From Colocasia esculenta (taxonomy: Eukaryota > Streptophyta > Magnoliopsida > Alismatales > Araceae), in the NCBI GenBank assembly GCA_014218235.1, contig CM024758.1, positions 96,819,698 through 96,883,697 of the forward strand: 64,000 bases of DNA, read 5' to 3'. The stretch's first letter is position 1. Each line of letters starts with the position of its first letter. Both the position numbers and the translations under genes were made by a program. The notes beneath the pieces were generated by a model. That model saw nothing but the letters and a program-made list of their open reading frames with translations, did not search any database and had not been told where the DNA came from. Shown here one piece after another: positions 22,954-34,224 of the stretch.

Positions 22954-25921
22954 TGTAACACCCCGAAAATTTAGTGATTTAAAAACTTTGGAAATAAAGG
23001 AGGATAAATTAAATAAACATATTAGAGAGACTTCCAACACCATGTATTAATGACCCATTAACAAGATTGGGCCAATAGAGCACATTTGGCCCAAGGATAT
23101 AAATAAACTAGGACATGAAATTTCCCAGAAATTCGTGTATGTAATTATGTCATAATTGGAGAGGGCAAGTTAGGGTTAAAATTAAGGTAATTAGTCATGC
23201 AAGGTAAGCCAAAACCGAACCCAACCCCAATTGGTGGTTTCCTAAACCGTTGCTACCTCTTTTGGGTGAGAGAATCCCAGATTTTGTGGAAAGTGGGAAA
23301 CAGAACTCGTAGCCCCTTTCCTAGTCCCATTAGGACTCTTAACTACACCCTAAAACTATAAGAACTCGTCCCTAAACTCTTGGGGACGTTTTAGCAACAA
23401 GTTGGGGTCGAGAGTAGCAAGTTTGGAGCGCTGGGGAAGTGGAGAACGGCTGGGGAAAATCGTAGTCTTTCTCAACCTCGCTCTGCATCAACCCAGAAAT
23501 CTGCAGAGAGTTCTTAGCATTCAAAGGTAGGTGTTCTCGGGCAAGATTAAAGACAACCAACACCATCATGCAAATCTTCGAGTCTAGGATCATTTGTACT
23601 TGGTTTGACTCAATTTCATGGAGTATACATTGCGTATTCGTAGTTTTCCCTAAGTCGTGCACAGTTAGGGCTTTTCCGTTCTTCTAATTAGGAACGTAAT
23701 TTGAGGCCGAATTTGACTAAACTTTCTTCATGAACATTCTTCTACTTGAAGTCACGATCATCTTTTATGTTGGATGTTTTATCAAAAAGTCTATCGTTAG
23801 AGATTTATGAGCATAGCAAGAGAGTCTCTGCATGATACTGTGATTCGGGTTGCACTTAGCTTTAGGTTCTTCACCTGTTTTCATAGGATTTGAGATCGAT
23901 TTGATCAAACTCCCAAAATCAAAGTTCTTCTACTAGTTGTCTACGTCATCTTTCGTGTTGAACATTTTGTCTAAATGTCATTCTTTAGAGAGTTATAAGT
24001 AGGGTAAGTAAACTACTGCATGAGATATCTGTTCGGGTTACACTTGACCTATGGGTTTTGTTCTGGAAGGGCCTCTAGTGTCGACACTACTTGAGCTAGT
24101 GCCGACACACTGTCCCAAAATAACCCAAAAGGTGTTCTGGGATGGCCTCTAGTGTCGACACTACTTGAGCTAGTGTCGACACACTATCCCAGATTGGCTA
24201 GAAGGTTTTCTGGGAGCTGTCTCTAGTGTCGACACTACTTGACCTTTTTGCCTTGTATTTGAAGCACTTTGTCGACACTACCGAACTAGTGTCGACACTA
24301 CTTGACCTTTTTCCTTGTATTTGAAGCAGTATGTCGACACTACCTGAACTAGTGTTGACACTGCTTGACCAGTTTTGCATTATTTTGTGCTGACCAGTTT
24401 TGCATTATTGTCTTGAGTTTGAAGCATTGTGTCGACACCAGTAAGGGGTGTGTCGACACTACCCTTACAAAAAAATTACATAATTTGGGTCTGATCATTT
24501 CATGATGTCTACTAGCATTGCATGATGTTATATGGTATGCATGGACCTAAAATAAATCAACCCATTGAAAAATAGTAATGATATGAATATGATTCTAATG
24601 TGTAATTGTGATTGATCTTATGTCCATGGGATTATCTTGTGATCTTGCTTATTGTCAATTGATAAGATAAGAATATGATATGAATGTGGGGATGAATACA
24701 TGTTGGTATGGACTTGCTAGTGGAGTTAATGTCATAATTTGCATATGAGTTTCAATAGTTTTATGTTTTGCCGGTGTTCAAATAATCATTTGTCAATGCA
24801 TACATGATAGGAAAGATCCGTAACTCGTCACTTACATATTTGCATGAATAGACCACACCTTCTTGGGAAATTGAGAGCTCATGTTCTGCATATGATTTGT
24901 CTTTTGAAACATCCTCAGGTCAAGACATTAATGAATTATGAAACATAAGATACAACGTTATCCTGCCTTGTTCTCTTGAGCTATTTGTCATACCTTGACT
25001 CTATGAATGATCATGTTTCTTTTACTACGAGCTTGTTATTGAAACTCTGTGGCCATAATATGAATCTGTTTGTTCGGCACAACGTGGACTCGGTCCAAAT
25101 TTGAACCAATGCTTGTTCAATAGGGGCCCTGTCTGGTCCTGGGGAGGAGCACCCCAACGTACTTTTTAACCGCGGGAGTATGGACTTGTGGTCCGTGGCA
25201 TGGCACTGATACGATATGCAAGATTTGTGTGAATGTGCCTTTTTTTGATATGATAAGTCTGATGTGATCTGATATGATATGATTTAATATGATACGTCTG
25301 ATCATGTGAATGCATGATATCTGTCTGAATATGGCCAATCTCTTTTATACGATTCTATTCTTGAAATATCTGTCCACTGTATATATGCAACTCGACATTT
25401 GATCTGAAATGATATCCGTTCTACTTTGCTATTCGATCTGTTAGTATTGCATGCATTATCATCATGCTCATATCTTGCGTTTAAAAATGTTAATCATGTA
25501 TACTAGTGCCCGCACCATATTGAGATGTAAATCCTACTGAGCTAGTTTGCTCACCCTATCATCCTACCCTTTTTCAAGAAGTGATGAAGAACCAGTGGAG
25601 TCCAATGGGGCAGGGCAAGAGTGATGAGCACCCTCCATATGAGTCGATGATAGTTTAGAAATAGACAATTGAGTAGTCTATGTAATAGTTAACTTTTCTG
25701 GAAGTTTTTTTGAATAATGGACCTTTAGTTGGTTCTTTCTCATGTAAGGTTGTATCTAGTTGAATGGAATGAAATAAAGTATACTTTTGGGTGATCATAG
25801 TTTAGCCTCAAATGTGTTATTATATTCAATTGTGACTCTGCCTTACTCAACTGTGATACGCCTGTTTGTATCGTTCACGTCCCCCGGTATTTATTCCGCT
25901 GCTAAATGTCGGGGCGTGACA
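22954..25921 (+). repeat. Element B 3' LTR
   Basis: The LTR is 2968 bp, starts TGTAACACCCCG and ends GGGGCGTGACA. It is collinear with 15423-18366. The small length difference includes changes in the palindrome array, such as loss of one 21-bp unit and gain of a short repeat around TTGACCAGTTTTGCATT. Confidence 0.92.
24078..24459. repeat. Paired GTGTCGACAC palindrome array, B 3' LTR
   Basis: Palindromes start at 24078/24099, 24152/24173, 24226, 24269/24289, 24331/24352 and 24429/24450. Pair spacing is 21 bp in four cases and 20 in one. The partner of 24226 has been lost together with exactly one 21-bp unit relative to the 5' LTR. Several copies carry one substitution. Confidence 0.9.
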
Positions 25922-26158
25922 GTATAGGGAAGCAAGAAAACACCTCTAGAAAGCCAAAGGAACCCTGATCCACTCGGATCGAGAAGGGAACAAGCATCCC
26001 AACCCTCAAATGAAGAAACCAACCCATTTGGGCCCTTCTCGTGTGAATGGACACCTTCTCCTCACTCCATGCAAGCCGACACAACATGAGCCACCTTGTC
26101 CCTACTCGAAACACACAAAAAGAGGGAGAGGGGGAGATCTCCCATTGGAGGGGAGAAG
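25922..26158. other. Old host sequence E1, segment 3
   Basis: This piece lies between element B and solo LTR2. Its first bases, GTAT, duplicate those left of B. A purine-rich stretch (GAGGGAGAGGGGGAG) lies near 26121. No gene is recognisable. Confidence 0.6.
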
Positions 26159-27068
26159 TGTCACGTCCTAGTAAAAGTCTATTTACTGAAAATGACAGAT
26201 ATTAAGCACGAGAATTAACACACAAAAGCTTATTTATACACAACTCTCTCTTAGCGGAAGATTTCTACATGATACTCCTCACTATAGTCTAAATGAGGAG
26301 CAGATAGAAATATACTATAACATTATACATTCCAACCAACTATAAGAGAAATAAAGGAGAAAGTAACTATTCGCAGGATGACGGGTAGACCACTCAGCAC
26401 ACATATCCCCCTTAGACTTCATTCCCGACTTGATCACCTCAAAAAGGTAGGAAGAATGAGCTAACTAGCTCAGTAGAATTCAATTCCTAAAACAAGAAGG
26501 ACTCAAGTATATAATCTTTGGACAAGAATTTGAACATTGCTAACATTGAGTATTGAATGAAGGGACGAATGTGTCCACTGATTAACACATGTAAAACAAT
26601 GGAAATGTAGAAGCATAATCACGCATTCAAGATAACACATAAGTTCTGGTTCAGATACCTATTTACACACACATGTATTATATGATGACCAATCAAGCAT
26701 GAAGTGATGTATGCCAACATCCACTTGTCCTTATCGTTCCTGCGCGGCCACTAACGAATTCGGGTGCTCTTCCCAGGACTCAACTAGCCCTATTTGCCAG
26801 GCATAATTTCTATTGAGTCTAAAGACCAACAACTTTGTCATCATAACACACTCACTCTTGTAATGGTTTAGTTGTGGTACACAGTTATTCAAGATTGTAC
26901 ATGAAACAAAGATTTAAAGATTAATACCTGATTCAAAAGGTGGTAGCCATGAAGGAACAAGCAAATTTGGGATATTTAAGAAAATCCATGGCTAAAAGAA
27001 TGATCCCTCACATTGGTACTTGTTGTACTGAAGACAAGTTGACACTACTGGATAGACAAGTTACTGCT

Positions 27069-27509
27069 ATGTCAACACAAGTCACTGTGGTGTCAACACA
27101 GTTCACTGTGGTGTTGACACAGTTCAGGGGTGGTGTCGACACTAGTGTTGTTTTCCAGCAAGCAGTCAGAACAATCAGGAGTGGTGTCGACACAGTCCAG
27201 GGGTAGTGTCGACACTAGTGCTGTTTCCCAGCAAACAGTCTGAGCAGTTCAAGAGTAGTGTCGACACAGTCCAAGGGTAGTGTCGACACTAGTGTGTTTC
27301 TCAGCAAATAGTCTGAGCAGTTCAGGAGTAGTGTCGACCCAGTCCAGGGGTAGTGTCGACACTAGTGCTGTTCCCAGCAAACAGTCTGAGCAGTTCAGGA
27401 GTAGTGTCGACACAGTCCAGGGGTAGTGTCGACACTAGTGCTGTTTCCCAGCAAACACTCTGAGCAGTTCAGGAGTAGTGTCGACACAGTCCAGGGGTAG
27501 TGTCGAAAC
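27069..27509. repeat. Paired GTGTCGACAC array in solo LTR2, unit about 74 bp
   Basis: A run of four variants at 27069, 27090, 27111 and 27133 is spaced 21, 21 and 22 bp. Five pairs follow at 27184/27206, 27258/27280, 27331/27353, 27404/27426 and 27478/27500, all 22 bp apart and repeating every 73-74 bp. Unlike LTR3, the sequence between these later pairs is also repeated (CAGCAAACAGTCTGAGCAG), so this part is a true tandem array. Confidence 0.92.
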
Positions 27510-28432
27510 TAGTGCTGTTTCCCAGTAACAGTCAGAAAGAAAGAAGAGAGAGGAAGAAGAAGAAATTCCTCTACATGGGTGGTATGAAAAACTTATGAAA
27601 GGAAGATTTAAGTATAAACAACCCTTCTACAAGATTTTTCCTTGCATCTAACAAGAATTTATTCACAAGTATATTTTGGCTAAGACATGAGCATTAGATA
27701 AAGTATAGACACAATGGACAGAAAGACATATCTATTAATCCTTTCAGAACACAAATCAAGGTGTGGATATAGTATACACTCATACTTGGGGATTCTAACA
27801 ATGAAGGAAAAGAATAGAGAAAATCCTACAATATGGACACTCAATTCCAAGAGTACTTAAGGATTCAAATCTGAATTGGAAGATAATACACCTTTAGACA
27901 GGGAACAAACTCACTGCACTAAAGATGTTTGTGACTTCAAAATAGGACTCCAGAACTAAGTGTGGAAGAAGAAGAAAATAGAAGATGGATCCTACATGAT
28001 AAACACCCAATTTCAGAAGCATTAAGGAGTCAAATCCAAAGTCTAAGAGGATAAACAATTAAACAGGAAGGAGCACACTATTCTAAAGATATTTATGGCT
28101 CTAAAACAAGATTCTATAGCATGTATAAAAGATAAGAGTGAGAAAGGAGGGAATGAATCCTACATGACTTGAAGGAGATGGAGTATTTCTTCAGAGAACC
28201 CCCAACTATAAGATAGAGATGTAGTCCCAGGTGCTCACAGCAACCACCCACCGTTGCTCCTTGAAGCATACACACACCGCCGTGGAGATAGCAGCTCCTA
28301 CAGCAGCAGCAACGGCTTTCTCACAGCACTGATAGCCGCACAACACAGCAGCAAAAGAAGAAGTAGCTTCAACAGTAACACCAAACACACAACAAGCAGG
28401 GTGGAAAGGTGGGTACGATGGCTGTGGGAGGG

Positions 28433-28440
28433 TTTTTATA
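28433..28440 (-). promoter_or_regulatory. TATA box candidate, solo LTR2
   Basis: TATAAAAA reads on the minus strand. Its distance from the LTR start matches that of TATAAAAG at 62301 in LTR H, which supports a conserved LTR promoter. Confidence 0.6.
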
Positions 28441-29098
28441 AAACCAGCAGGTTCCTCATTCAAAGGACACATCGGCCTTTGAGGTGTCATGGTAAAAACC
28501 ATTTAGTTTTTACCACAACACGTAGCCCATGCAAGTATTCCCATGCCTACACGTTAGTAACAAACGTGTTAATTTCTTACTTAGGTGTGCTGGCCTCTCT
28601 AATGCCTCACACGTGGCATAGCAAATAATCCCTAAAAATCCATCCTGTAATTGTCCCCTAAATCAGGATTCAATAATCCACATGTAAACAGGTTCAAATG
28701 GTGTCCATTGTCTTGAAATTTTAACGATAAGTTAATGTAATGGTTTTACAAATTATGGTGATTTTTATTAATTTTTAGATTTATTTTACACTCGGGTGAA
28801 AAATCACTGAAAAATAGTTGGTCGGCTTATCCTTGAAGTCCGTACGCCGAAAAATTCAGACATTTATATTTCTGAGATCTCCACATTTTTTTGGAAATTA
28901 TGGTGTTCTCGGATTTTTATTTCATTGTCATTTCTGGTGTCGCCCTGTGGAAGTGCGCACCTCTGTGTACGACACTGGGGTAACGTATGTTACCATCAAT
29001 TAAACTCACATTCTAATTATTTCAATTTAATGACCATACTAATGTATAATACCACATACTTATATTTTCTTAACAAGTAAAATTTTCGGGGCGTTACA

Positions 29099-29473
29099 AG
29101 AAGGGAGATGAGAGAGGGGAGAAGAGGAAGAATGAGCACGGGCCAAGGCCTTAAGCCTTCGGCACCCAGAACACATTAGAGCGACCTACCGTGTTAACAA
29201 CCATAAGACGTCCAGTCACTCGGATGCGACACCAACGCATCGGCGTGGATAGCCGCGACATCTATACATGTCGTACTGACACACCTTCCATGTTGATAGG
29301 TGTTAGATGACCCACGAAGAAGACGAATGCGTCCCACTAACCGGATGAAGGATCAAAATGCCTTAGAAACACTAACGTGTTAGCCCCTATTGATGCCTCA
29401 CGAATGTGTCGCCCCAACCAGACACATTAGAAGCTAGTCACCTAGAATACAAACAAGAACCTGGGGTATTACA
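29099..29473 (-). other. Old host sequence E1, segment 4, with LTR-like start
   Basis: Read on the minus strand from 29473, this begins TGTAATACCCCAGG, which resembles the starts of the other Ty3 LTRs here (TGTAACRCCCC). E1 may therefore be an old LTR running leftward from here through 26158, 15422 and 11570. No second end or target duplication was found. No coding domain is visible. Confidence 0.4.
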
Positions 29474-29521
29474 TACGACATCACCATGTACTTCATAGCT
29501 AGTCTACCTCGTACCTACAAC

Positions 29522-30299
29522 GACATGATGGTATGTGGGTGATTATGAGTGGACTGATAGAGATGACCATTTTTTGGCTAGTCAAATTGTCTTGGTCAAT
29601 AGACTTGCTTGATATGCTATATGTGGATAGAGTGGTGCCTTCGCATGGGGTCCCAACTTCCATTGTTTCAAACAAATATCTGAGATTCACCTCAAACTTT
29701 TGGCGCTATTTTTAGAGAACACTTGGCATGATGTTGAGAATGAGTACTGCACATCACCCACAAACAGATGGCCATCAAAGCAGACTATACTACAATTCGA
29801 GGATATATTGAGAGCATGCTGCATGGATTGGGGTGGCACGTGGTAGACGCACCTTCCTATGATAGAGTTTGCATACAACAATAGCATTGGGATGGTGCCA
29901 TACAAGACTATGCAAGACATCATTACACTGGCACAAGATTGGAGAGAGAGAGATTTTTGGGCCAGAGTTGGTACAATAGTGTGCAGACACAATCAGGCTG
30001 ATCAAGTAGAGGTTGCAGATAGCCAGAGCAAGTAGAAGAGTTGTGTAGATAACCGCATGAGCCCATTGTAGTTTGAGGCAAGCGGATTTGTGTTTGTCAA
30101 GATCTTGCCAACCAAGGGAGCTCTAAGGTTTGGAAATAGAGGAAAGCTTAGCCCGAGGTGCAATGGTCCCTTTCCCATCCTAGAGGGGATTGGCAAGGCT
30201 GTGTACATGTTAGCTTTTCCGTCAGAGTTGTAAGGTGTGCACGACATGTTTTACGTCTTGTAGGTTAGGAGGTACAAACTATATTCATCACACGTGTTA
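29522..30299 (+). pseudogene. Decayed Ty3/gypsy integrase fragment (E2)
   Basis: Matches to Ty3 integrase are visible but badly decayed. LSWSIDLLDMLYVDRVV lies near 29590, HGVPTSIVSNKYLRFTSNFW near 29645, and a HHPQTDG block at about 29754. Weak remains of the C-terminal region run to 30290, with many stops and shifts. The second catalytic Asp context (usually SDRDPRF) is changed to SNKYLRF. No gag, protease, RT or RNase H is joined to it. It ends abruptly at the LTR of element G, so G probably inserted into it. Confidence 0.75.
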
Positions 30300-30966
30300 T
30301 GTTGGATCAATGACAGTAGAGCTTTTCACCTAGAGGGGGGGTGAATATGTGTTCCTCATCGTGGAAGCTAATTTAACAAGAACATAACAACACACGTTAG
30401 TTATGTTAGTCAAACCACAAAGGACACACAAATTTTATCCTAGTTCGGACCTTCCTTCCAATGGAAGTTTTACGTCCAATCCCTAAGCCAAGAGCTTAGG
30501 ATTTTACTATCTTTTCCAAAGATACAACATATGAGTACTTATCGGTCTTCCCTTCTACACTAGGGGAAATATAACCCACTAGTTGCAACTAGCCCTCCCT
30601 TTACAAAAGGAAACCAACCGCCAAGACAACTTTGGCCTTCCATCTTCTAGAGGGGTACACACCCTACTTAGTAGGTCTTCCTTTTCTCAAGGGGTGCACT
30701 ACTTTTGGCAAACTCCTTATGTGGAGGACTAGACTTCAGAAGGATTCCAGACTGGGAGAATAAGCTAGAGAAATTCTAGTCTGAAGAAAGACTTCTTGAG
30801 TATAAGAGGAGATCCTTTACAAGGTGAGATTTGAACAGCTGCTTCACTACAAGCATAGGCAAGGCTTCAAGGTAGCGCCCATGCAGTGTCTACAGAGAGG
30901 AAGCTTGATGCAGCACACTTGAACCTTTTTCACCTCTTGTGTTTTCGCTTGTATCTCTCTTGCTTT

Positions 30967-30976
30967 CTTATATATA
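30967..30976 (-). promoter_or_regulatory. TATA box candidate, element G LTR
   Basis: TATATATAAG reads on the minus strand within the LTR. No transcription start can be confirmed from sequence. Confidence 0.5.
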
Positions 30977-31794
30977 GGTTATTGTCTCCCACACACTTGC
31001 CTTGCTTCTTTCAACTATCTTTATATTTATAGGCTTCATCTTTGTAGCCGTTGCTTGATCTGTTTGAATCTATCCATTGGAGAAGTATTCATTGCATGTC
31101 TTCTTCTGAGGACGACGTGCATGTCTTCTTCCAAGGACGACGTGCATGTCTTCTTCCGAGGGTGACGTGCATGTCTTTTACATTCACATTGATCCGTCAG
31201 TCCTTGTACTTATGCTATTTTATATTTATCCTGAGCGAGACAAGTTCAAAGATATACTAGACTGGGTCCAGTATGTTAGCTATGGATATGATCATAGGTA
31301 CTTGTGAGATATTTCAAATATTAACGGCTATCTTCTGTGCATTTATAACTAATGTTCTGTAAACAAAGTTTTGCATAAAGATATTATAGAATATGTAGTA
31401 GGTAGAGATCGTGTAGTGCAGTTCTGACAAAAGACAATATGGATGTTCTTCTGGCAGATGTCAAAATACCTTTTTCACAGATTTTGACTAAGGCTTCAAA
31501 ATATGGATATTTTTAGTTTTATGAGACAATGCTATATGATATTATATTTGAGAGATTTTGTAAAGTGAAATACATAACAATTGATTTTATCAATTTGAAT
31601 TTTAAGATATAGTTGAATTAGGAATTTATATTTGAGCTAGACATACAATCATGAATTAACTTTTCTATAAATGAAGAATGTCAAGAATATGATGAAAAAT
31701 GTTAATGATGCAGAGATATCAGATAATTAGTATATTCTTTATTTTATTTGGTTAAAAAACAATGTTATTAGTCGAGATGACATATAAGATATGA

Positions 31795-32117
31795 CGAAGT
31801 GAACTTCGGATATGACGAAATGAACTTCGTATATCACGATTTCAATGTGATCAGTCGAAGTGAAATCTTCGTGTTTTACTTCGCATATGACGAAGTGAAC
31901 TTCGTATATCACAATTTCAACGTGATCAGTCGAAGTGAAATCTTCATGTTTTACTTTGAATGTGACGAAGTGAACTTCGGATATGACGAAGTGGACTTCG
32001 TATATCATGATTTCAACATGATCAGACGAAGTGAAATCTTCATATTTTACTTCACATATGATGAAGTGAACTTTAGATATGACGAAGTATACTTCGGATA
32101 TGATGAAGTGAACTTCA
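31795..32117. repeat. CGAAGTGAACTTCG palindrome array in G LTR
   Basis: The near-palindrome CGAAGTGAACTTCG or variants begins at 31795, 31815, 31856, 31891, 31931, 31966, 31987, 32027, 32062, 32083 and 32104. Several neighbours are 20-21 bp apart (31795/31815, 31966/31987, 32062/32083/32104). The rest alternate at 35 and 40-41 bp, giving a unit of about 75 bp. The word differs from GTGTCGACAC but the 21-bp and 75-bp spacings recur. Confidence 0.85.
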
Positions 32118-32239
32118 TGTAATCATTAGGCAAACAAAGTTATACTTAAGATTTCTGAGAGAGTCTTTCCATTTGAGCCAAAATGAGCTGAATGGAATGA
32201 GTAAGAGAGGAGGATTTTCAGGCAATACTAAGAAGACAT

Positions 32240-33283
32240 TCAAATAGTAAGAGAGAAAATTGGTATTTGACTAGTTTCCTGCATTGAGTTCTTATGGCCA
32301 TTGTGAGAATCTGTGAGGATTGGGACTAAAAACAATGGCTCCAATGAGAGAGGGATATTGTCACTCATAGGTATATGAGAAGTGGGGGGATCAGAATGAG
32401 CACTGAAATTATGAAGAGAATCATGGTGTTCAAAGAGAGCTTTTTGTTGAAACCATTCATCCAAGCTGATTGCCGGTCAACCTATTATGGCTCTGTGACA
32501 TTGGTCTTGAAGAAGGATCTGGCATCATCTGGATGTTGCTGAAGCCATTGTTCTTGTGTCAGATGCTCAATTGTATTCAGAATATTTTTAGTTTGATTCC
32601 ATCCAATTGTTTCAAATCCACTAGTATGAAGAGCTAGTCTTTGAGGTCTACTGCTTGGAGTCCAAGAGCCAGGTGATACTTCCAATTTTTCAGATACTCT
32701 TGGAAAATCTCTACTCCTAGGTGGTGAAGAAAGTGGTAAGTTAGTGGGGGGTACTTAGGTTCATTCGGTTAAGGCTTGTGATGTTTAGATTTAGACTGTT
32801 GTGAAGAGGAGGCTTGAGGACCCAGAGGGGCATCAAATAAAATATCTTCAATTTTGACCTCTCCCTGAGGGTTGGGGGTTGGGTGGGAGGATGAATGAGG
32901 AGAGTGTACTGGCGATGGAGCAGGTTGGCATGGAGGTAGTGGTTGGGGATCGGTAGGTGGATTTGAAGATTGCTTAGGGGCGGGGGGTGGTTAGTATTGA
33001 GGAGGTGGAGGTGGGGATTTTTCAGGAGCCGTGGTTTGTGTGTGCTCAGAAGCTACGGGCCGGTGGCCAGGGGGGTGGGGGGCGAGGGTTCATGAGGTTT
33101 TGGATCTGAAAGGGGTGTGGTGGCTGGTTGGGTGGAAGAAGGTTCACCATGTTCCCTAATAGGACGGGGCCCTTGGAAATGGATTTCTTTCATATAATTG
33201 GCTTGGGAACAGGAGGGGTTGTTGTAGTAGAGGAGTGAAGAGTCTCTCTAACCAAGTGGTGAGAATGGTCATGGCAGTGTGTA
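32240..33283 (-). pseudogene. Element G envelope-like gene, C-terminal part
   Basis: This is the minus-strand continuation of the segment at 44315-45684 after removal of element C, whose GTGTA target copies mark the junction. It contains a proline-rich stretch (a run of prolines near 33000) and then a hydrophilic tail ending at the stop at 32240. Several stops interrupt it. Proline-rich linkers are common in these proteins. It could instead be described as a plant transposon-associated protein of unknown role; nothing in the sequence shows membrane fusion or entry function. Confidence 0.55.
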
Positions 33284-33541
33284 TGTAAGGCCCTCGAATT
33301 TGTTGTCATTTTATCTTATTGTGTGTTGAGTCATGTTGTATGTATATATCATGTATACGTATGTGGATACTTATGTACAATGTTATATTGGTATACTTAA
33401 GTATGCATGCGTATATTAGTTGTAAATATTGCTTGATTACATGTTGTAGTAGTGTGTACATCATATTACATATATGGCATGTAAGTATATAGTGTAAGCA
33501 TGGTTTTCTACATGTTTTAAAGCTCTGGCCGAAGAGCAAAT

Positions 33542-33634
33542 TGGCGTCAACATGGATGGACGTCCATGATGAGTCAACGTCGATGTCGATGGACGCCAAC
33601 ACTAAAGTAGACGGCCATCTATGTGGACGTCTAC
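33542..33634. repeat. Palindromic word cluster upstream of C LTR TATA box
   Basis: ATGGACGTCCAT (33556-33567) is a perfect palindrome. TGGCGTC, GGACGCC, GTAGACGG and GGACGTCTAC surround it. Spacing is about 15-17 bp, unlike the 21-bp arrays in other LTRs. The 3' LTR has the same cluster near 41528-41620. Confidence 0.65.
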
Positions 33635-34196
33635 TTCTCTGATTCTTTGTGCAGCAGACCTCGAAATTTTGGGGGCAAGCAAGCTCACCGATTGGGGAGA
33701 TGTCCCCAACAGCTCTCAGCTCTCCCATCATACCCTACGGGATATCCCAAGCCATTTTCCTATAAACCTTCCTCTCCTTGCAACCTGAAAGACTCTCTCT
33801 TAGCTCTTTGCAAAGGGAGAAGGAAACCCTAGCTGAACTGGAGAAGAACTGAACTTTGGGAGCTCAGATTCGGCGATTCAAAGCTTCCTCCGGTGATCTA
33901 CTGCATTTGGAAGGGAGTTTGGACGAAGGAGAAGGCTTCCCGAACCTCGGTTTGGCAGCTACTTCGACCTAGAACCCAAGGGAAGGTTGTGGAGGAGACT
34001 TCTTGGCACTGCCCAAGGAGACCTTCAACAGCAGATTTGATCCCTTTGGAGATTTTGTAAAAGGCAAGTAACCCATCCCGTAGCCCATGTATGTGTCTAG
34101 TAGGTTTTAAGGATTTTATGGGATTTTCCTCGTGTCCTGGATCCTCACATTCACCCATTCTTCAGAGCTCGGTCTGTGTTTTTGCACAGACAAGAG

Positions 34197-34224
34197 CTTG
34201 ACGGCAAGATCCCTTGCCGTCAAG
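34197..34224. repeat. Perfect 12-bp inverted repeat, C 5' LTR
   Basis: CTTGACGGCAAG (34197-34208) and CTTGCCGTCAAG (34213-34224) are perfect reverse complements around a 4-base loop. The hairpin is intact in the 3' LTR (42167-42194). It lies downstream of the TATA candidate and so could be in the transcript. Confidence 0.85.

Larger units (their letters stand above)
15423..25921 (+). mobile_element. Element B: complete Ty3/gypsy (Tekay/Del-like) retrotransposon
   Basis: The order is 5' LTR (15423-18366), primer binding site, gag, protease, RT, RNase H, integrase with a chromodomain-like tail, polypurine tract and 3' LTR (22954-25921). GTAT flanks both sides (15419-15422 and 25922-25925). The first 240 bp of the two LTRs differ by about 2% substitutions plus small indels by eye, suggesting a fairly recent insertion. 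Several frameshifts and stops break the coding region. Tekay/Del is inferred from LTR length, PBS, domain order and the C-terminal tail. Confidence 0.92.
26159..29098 (-). mobile_element. Solo LTR2, Ty3/gypsy (Tekay/Del-like)
   Basis: This 2940-bp insertion has perfect AGAAG target duplications (26154-26158 and 29099-29103). On the minus strand it starts TGTAACGCCCCG and ends GGACGTGACA. A minus-strand TATA box lies at 28433-28440, about 660 bp from the LTR start. Element H at 61624 is the same family in the opposite orientation: its start, its TATA position (about 677 bp) and its palindrome array correspond. No internal region is present, so it is a solo LTR. Confidence 0.9.
30300..32150 (-). 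repeat. Element G 3' LTR, inner boundary approximate
   Basis: The outer end, minus-strand ...GATCCAACA, is at 30300. Close to it is CACCCCCCCTCTAGG on the minus strand (near 30337-30351), also found just before the LTR ends of D and LTR3 and typical of SIRE-like LTRs. A minus-strand TATA box lies at 30967-30976. The inner end should lie between the palindrome array (to 32117) and the envelope-like stop at 32240, but I see no clear polypurine tract. The AT-rich part at 31300-31780 shows no coding. Confidence 0.7.

Noticed and set aside
31754..31762. TGTTA near 31758 as the right target duplication of a solo LTR 30300-31754
   Set aside because: The required TG...CA end is offset by one base and this would leave the palindrome array outside the LTR, unlike D and LTR3. 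A longer 3' LTR of element G fits better.
32240..33283. Minus-strand frames as a normal nuclear gene
   Set aside because: They continue, past inserted elements, into a domain typical of SIRE-like elements and lie between copia pol and its LTR.
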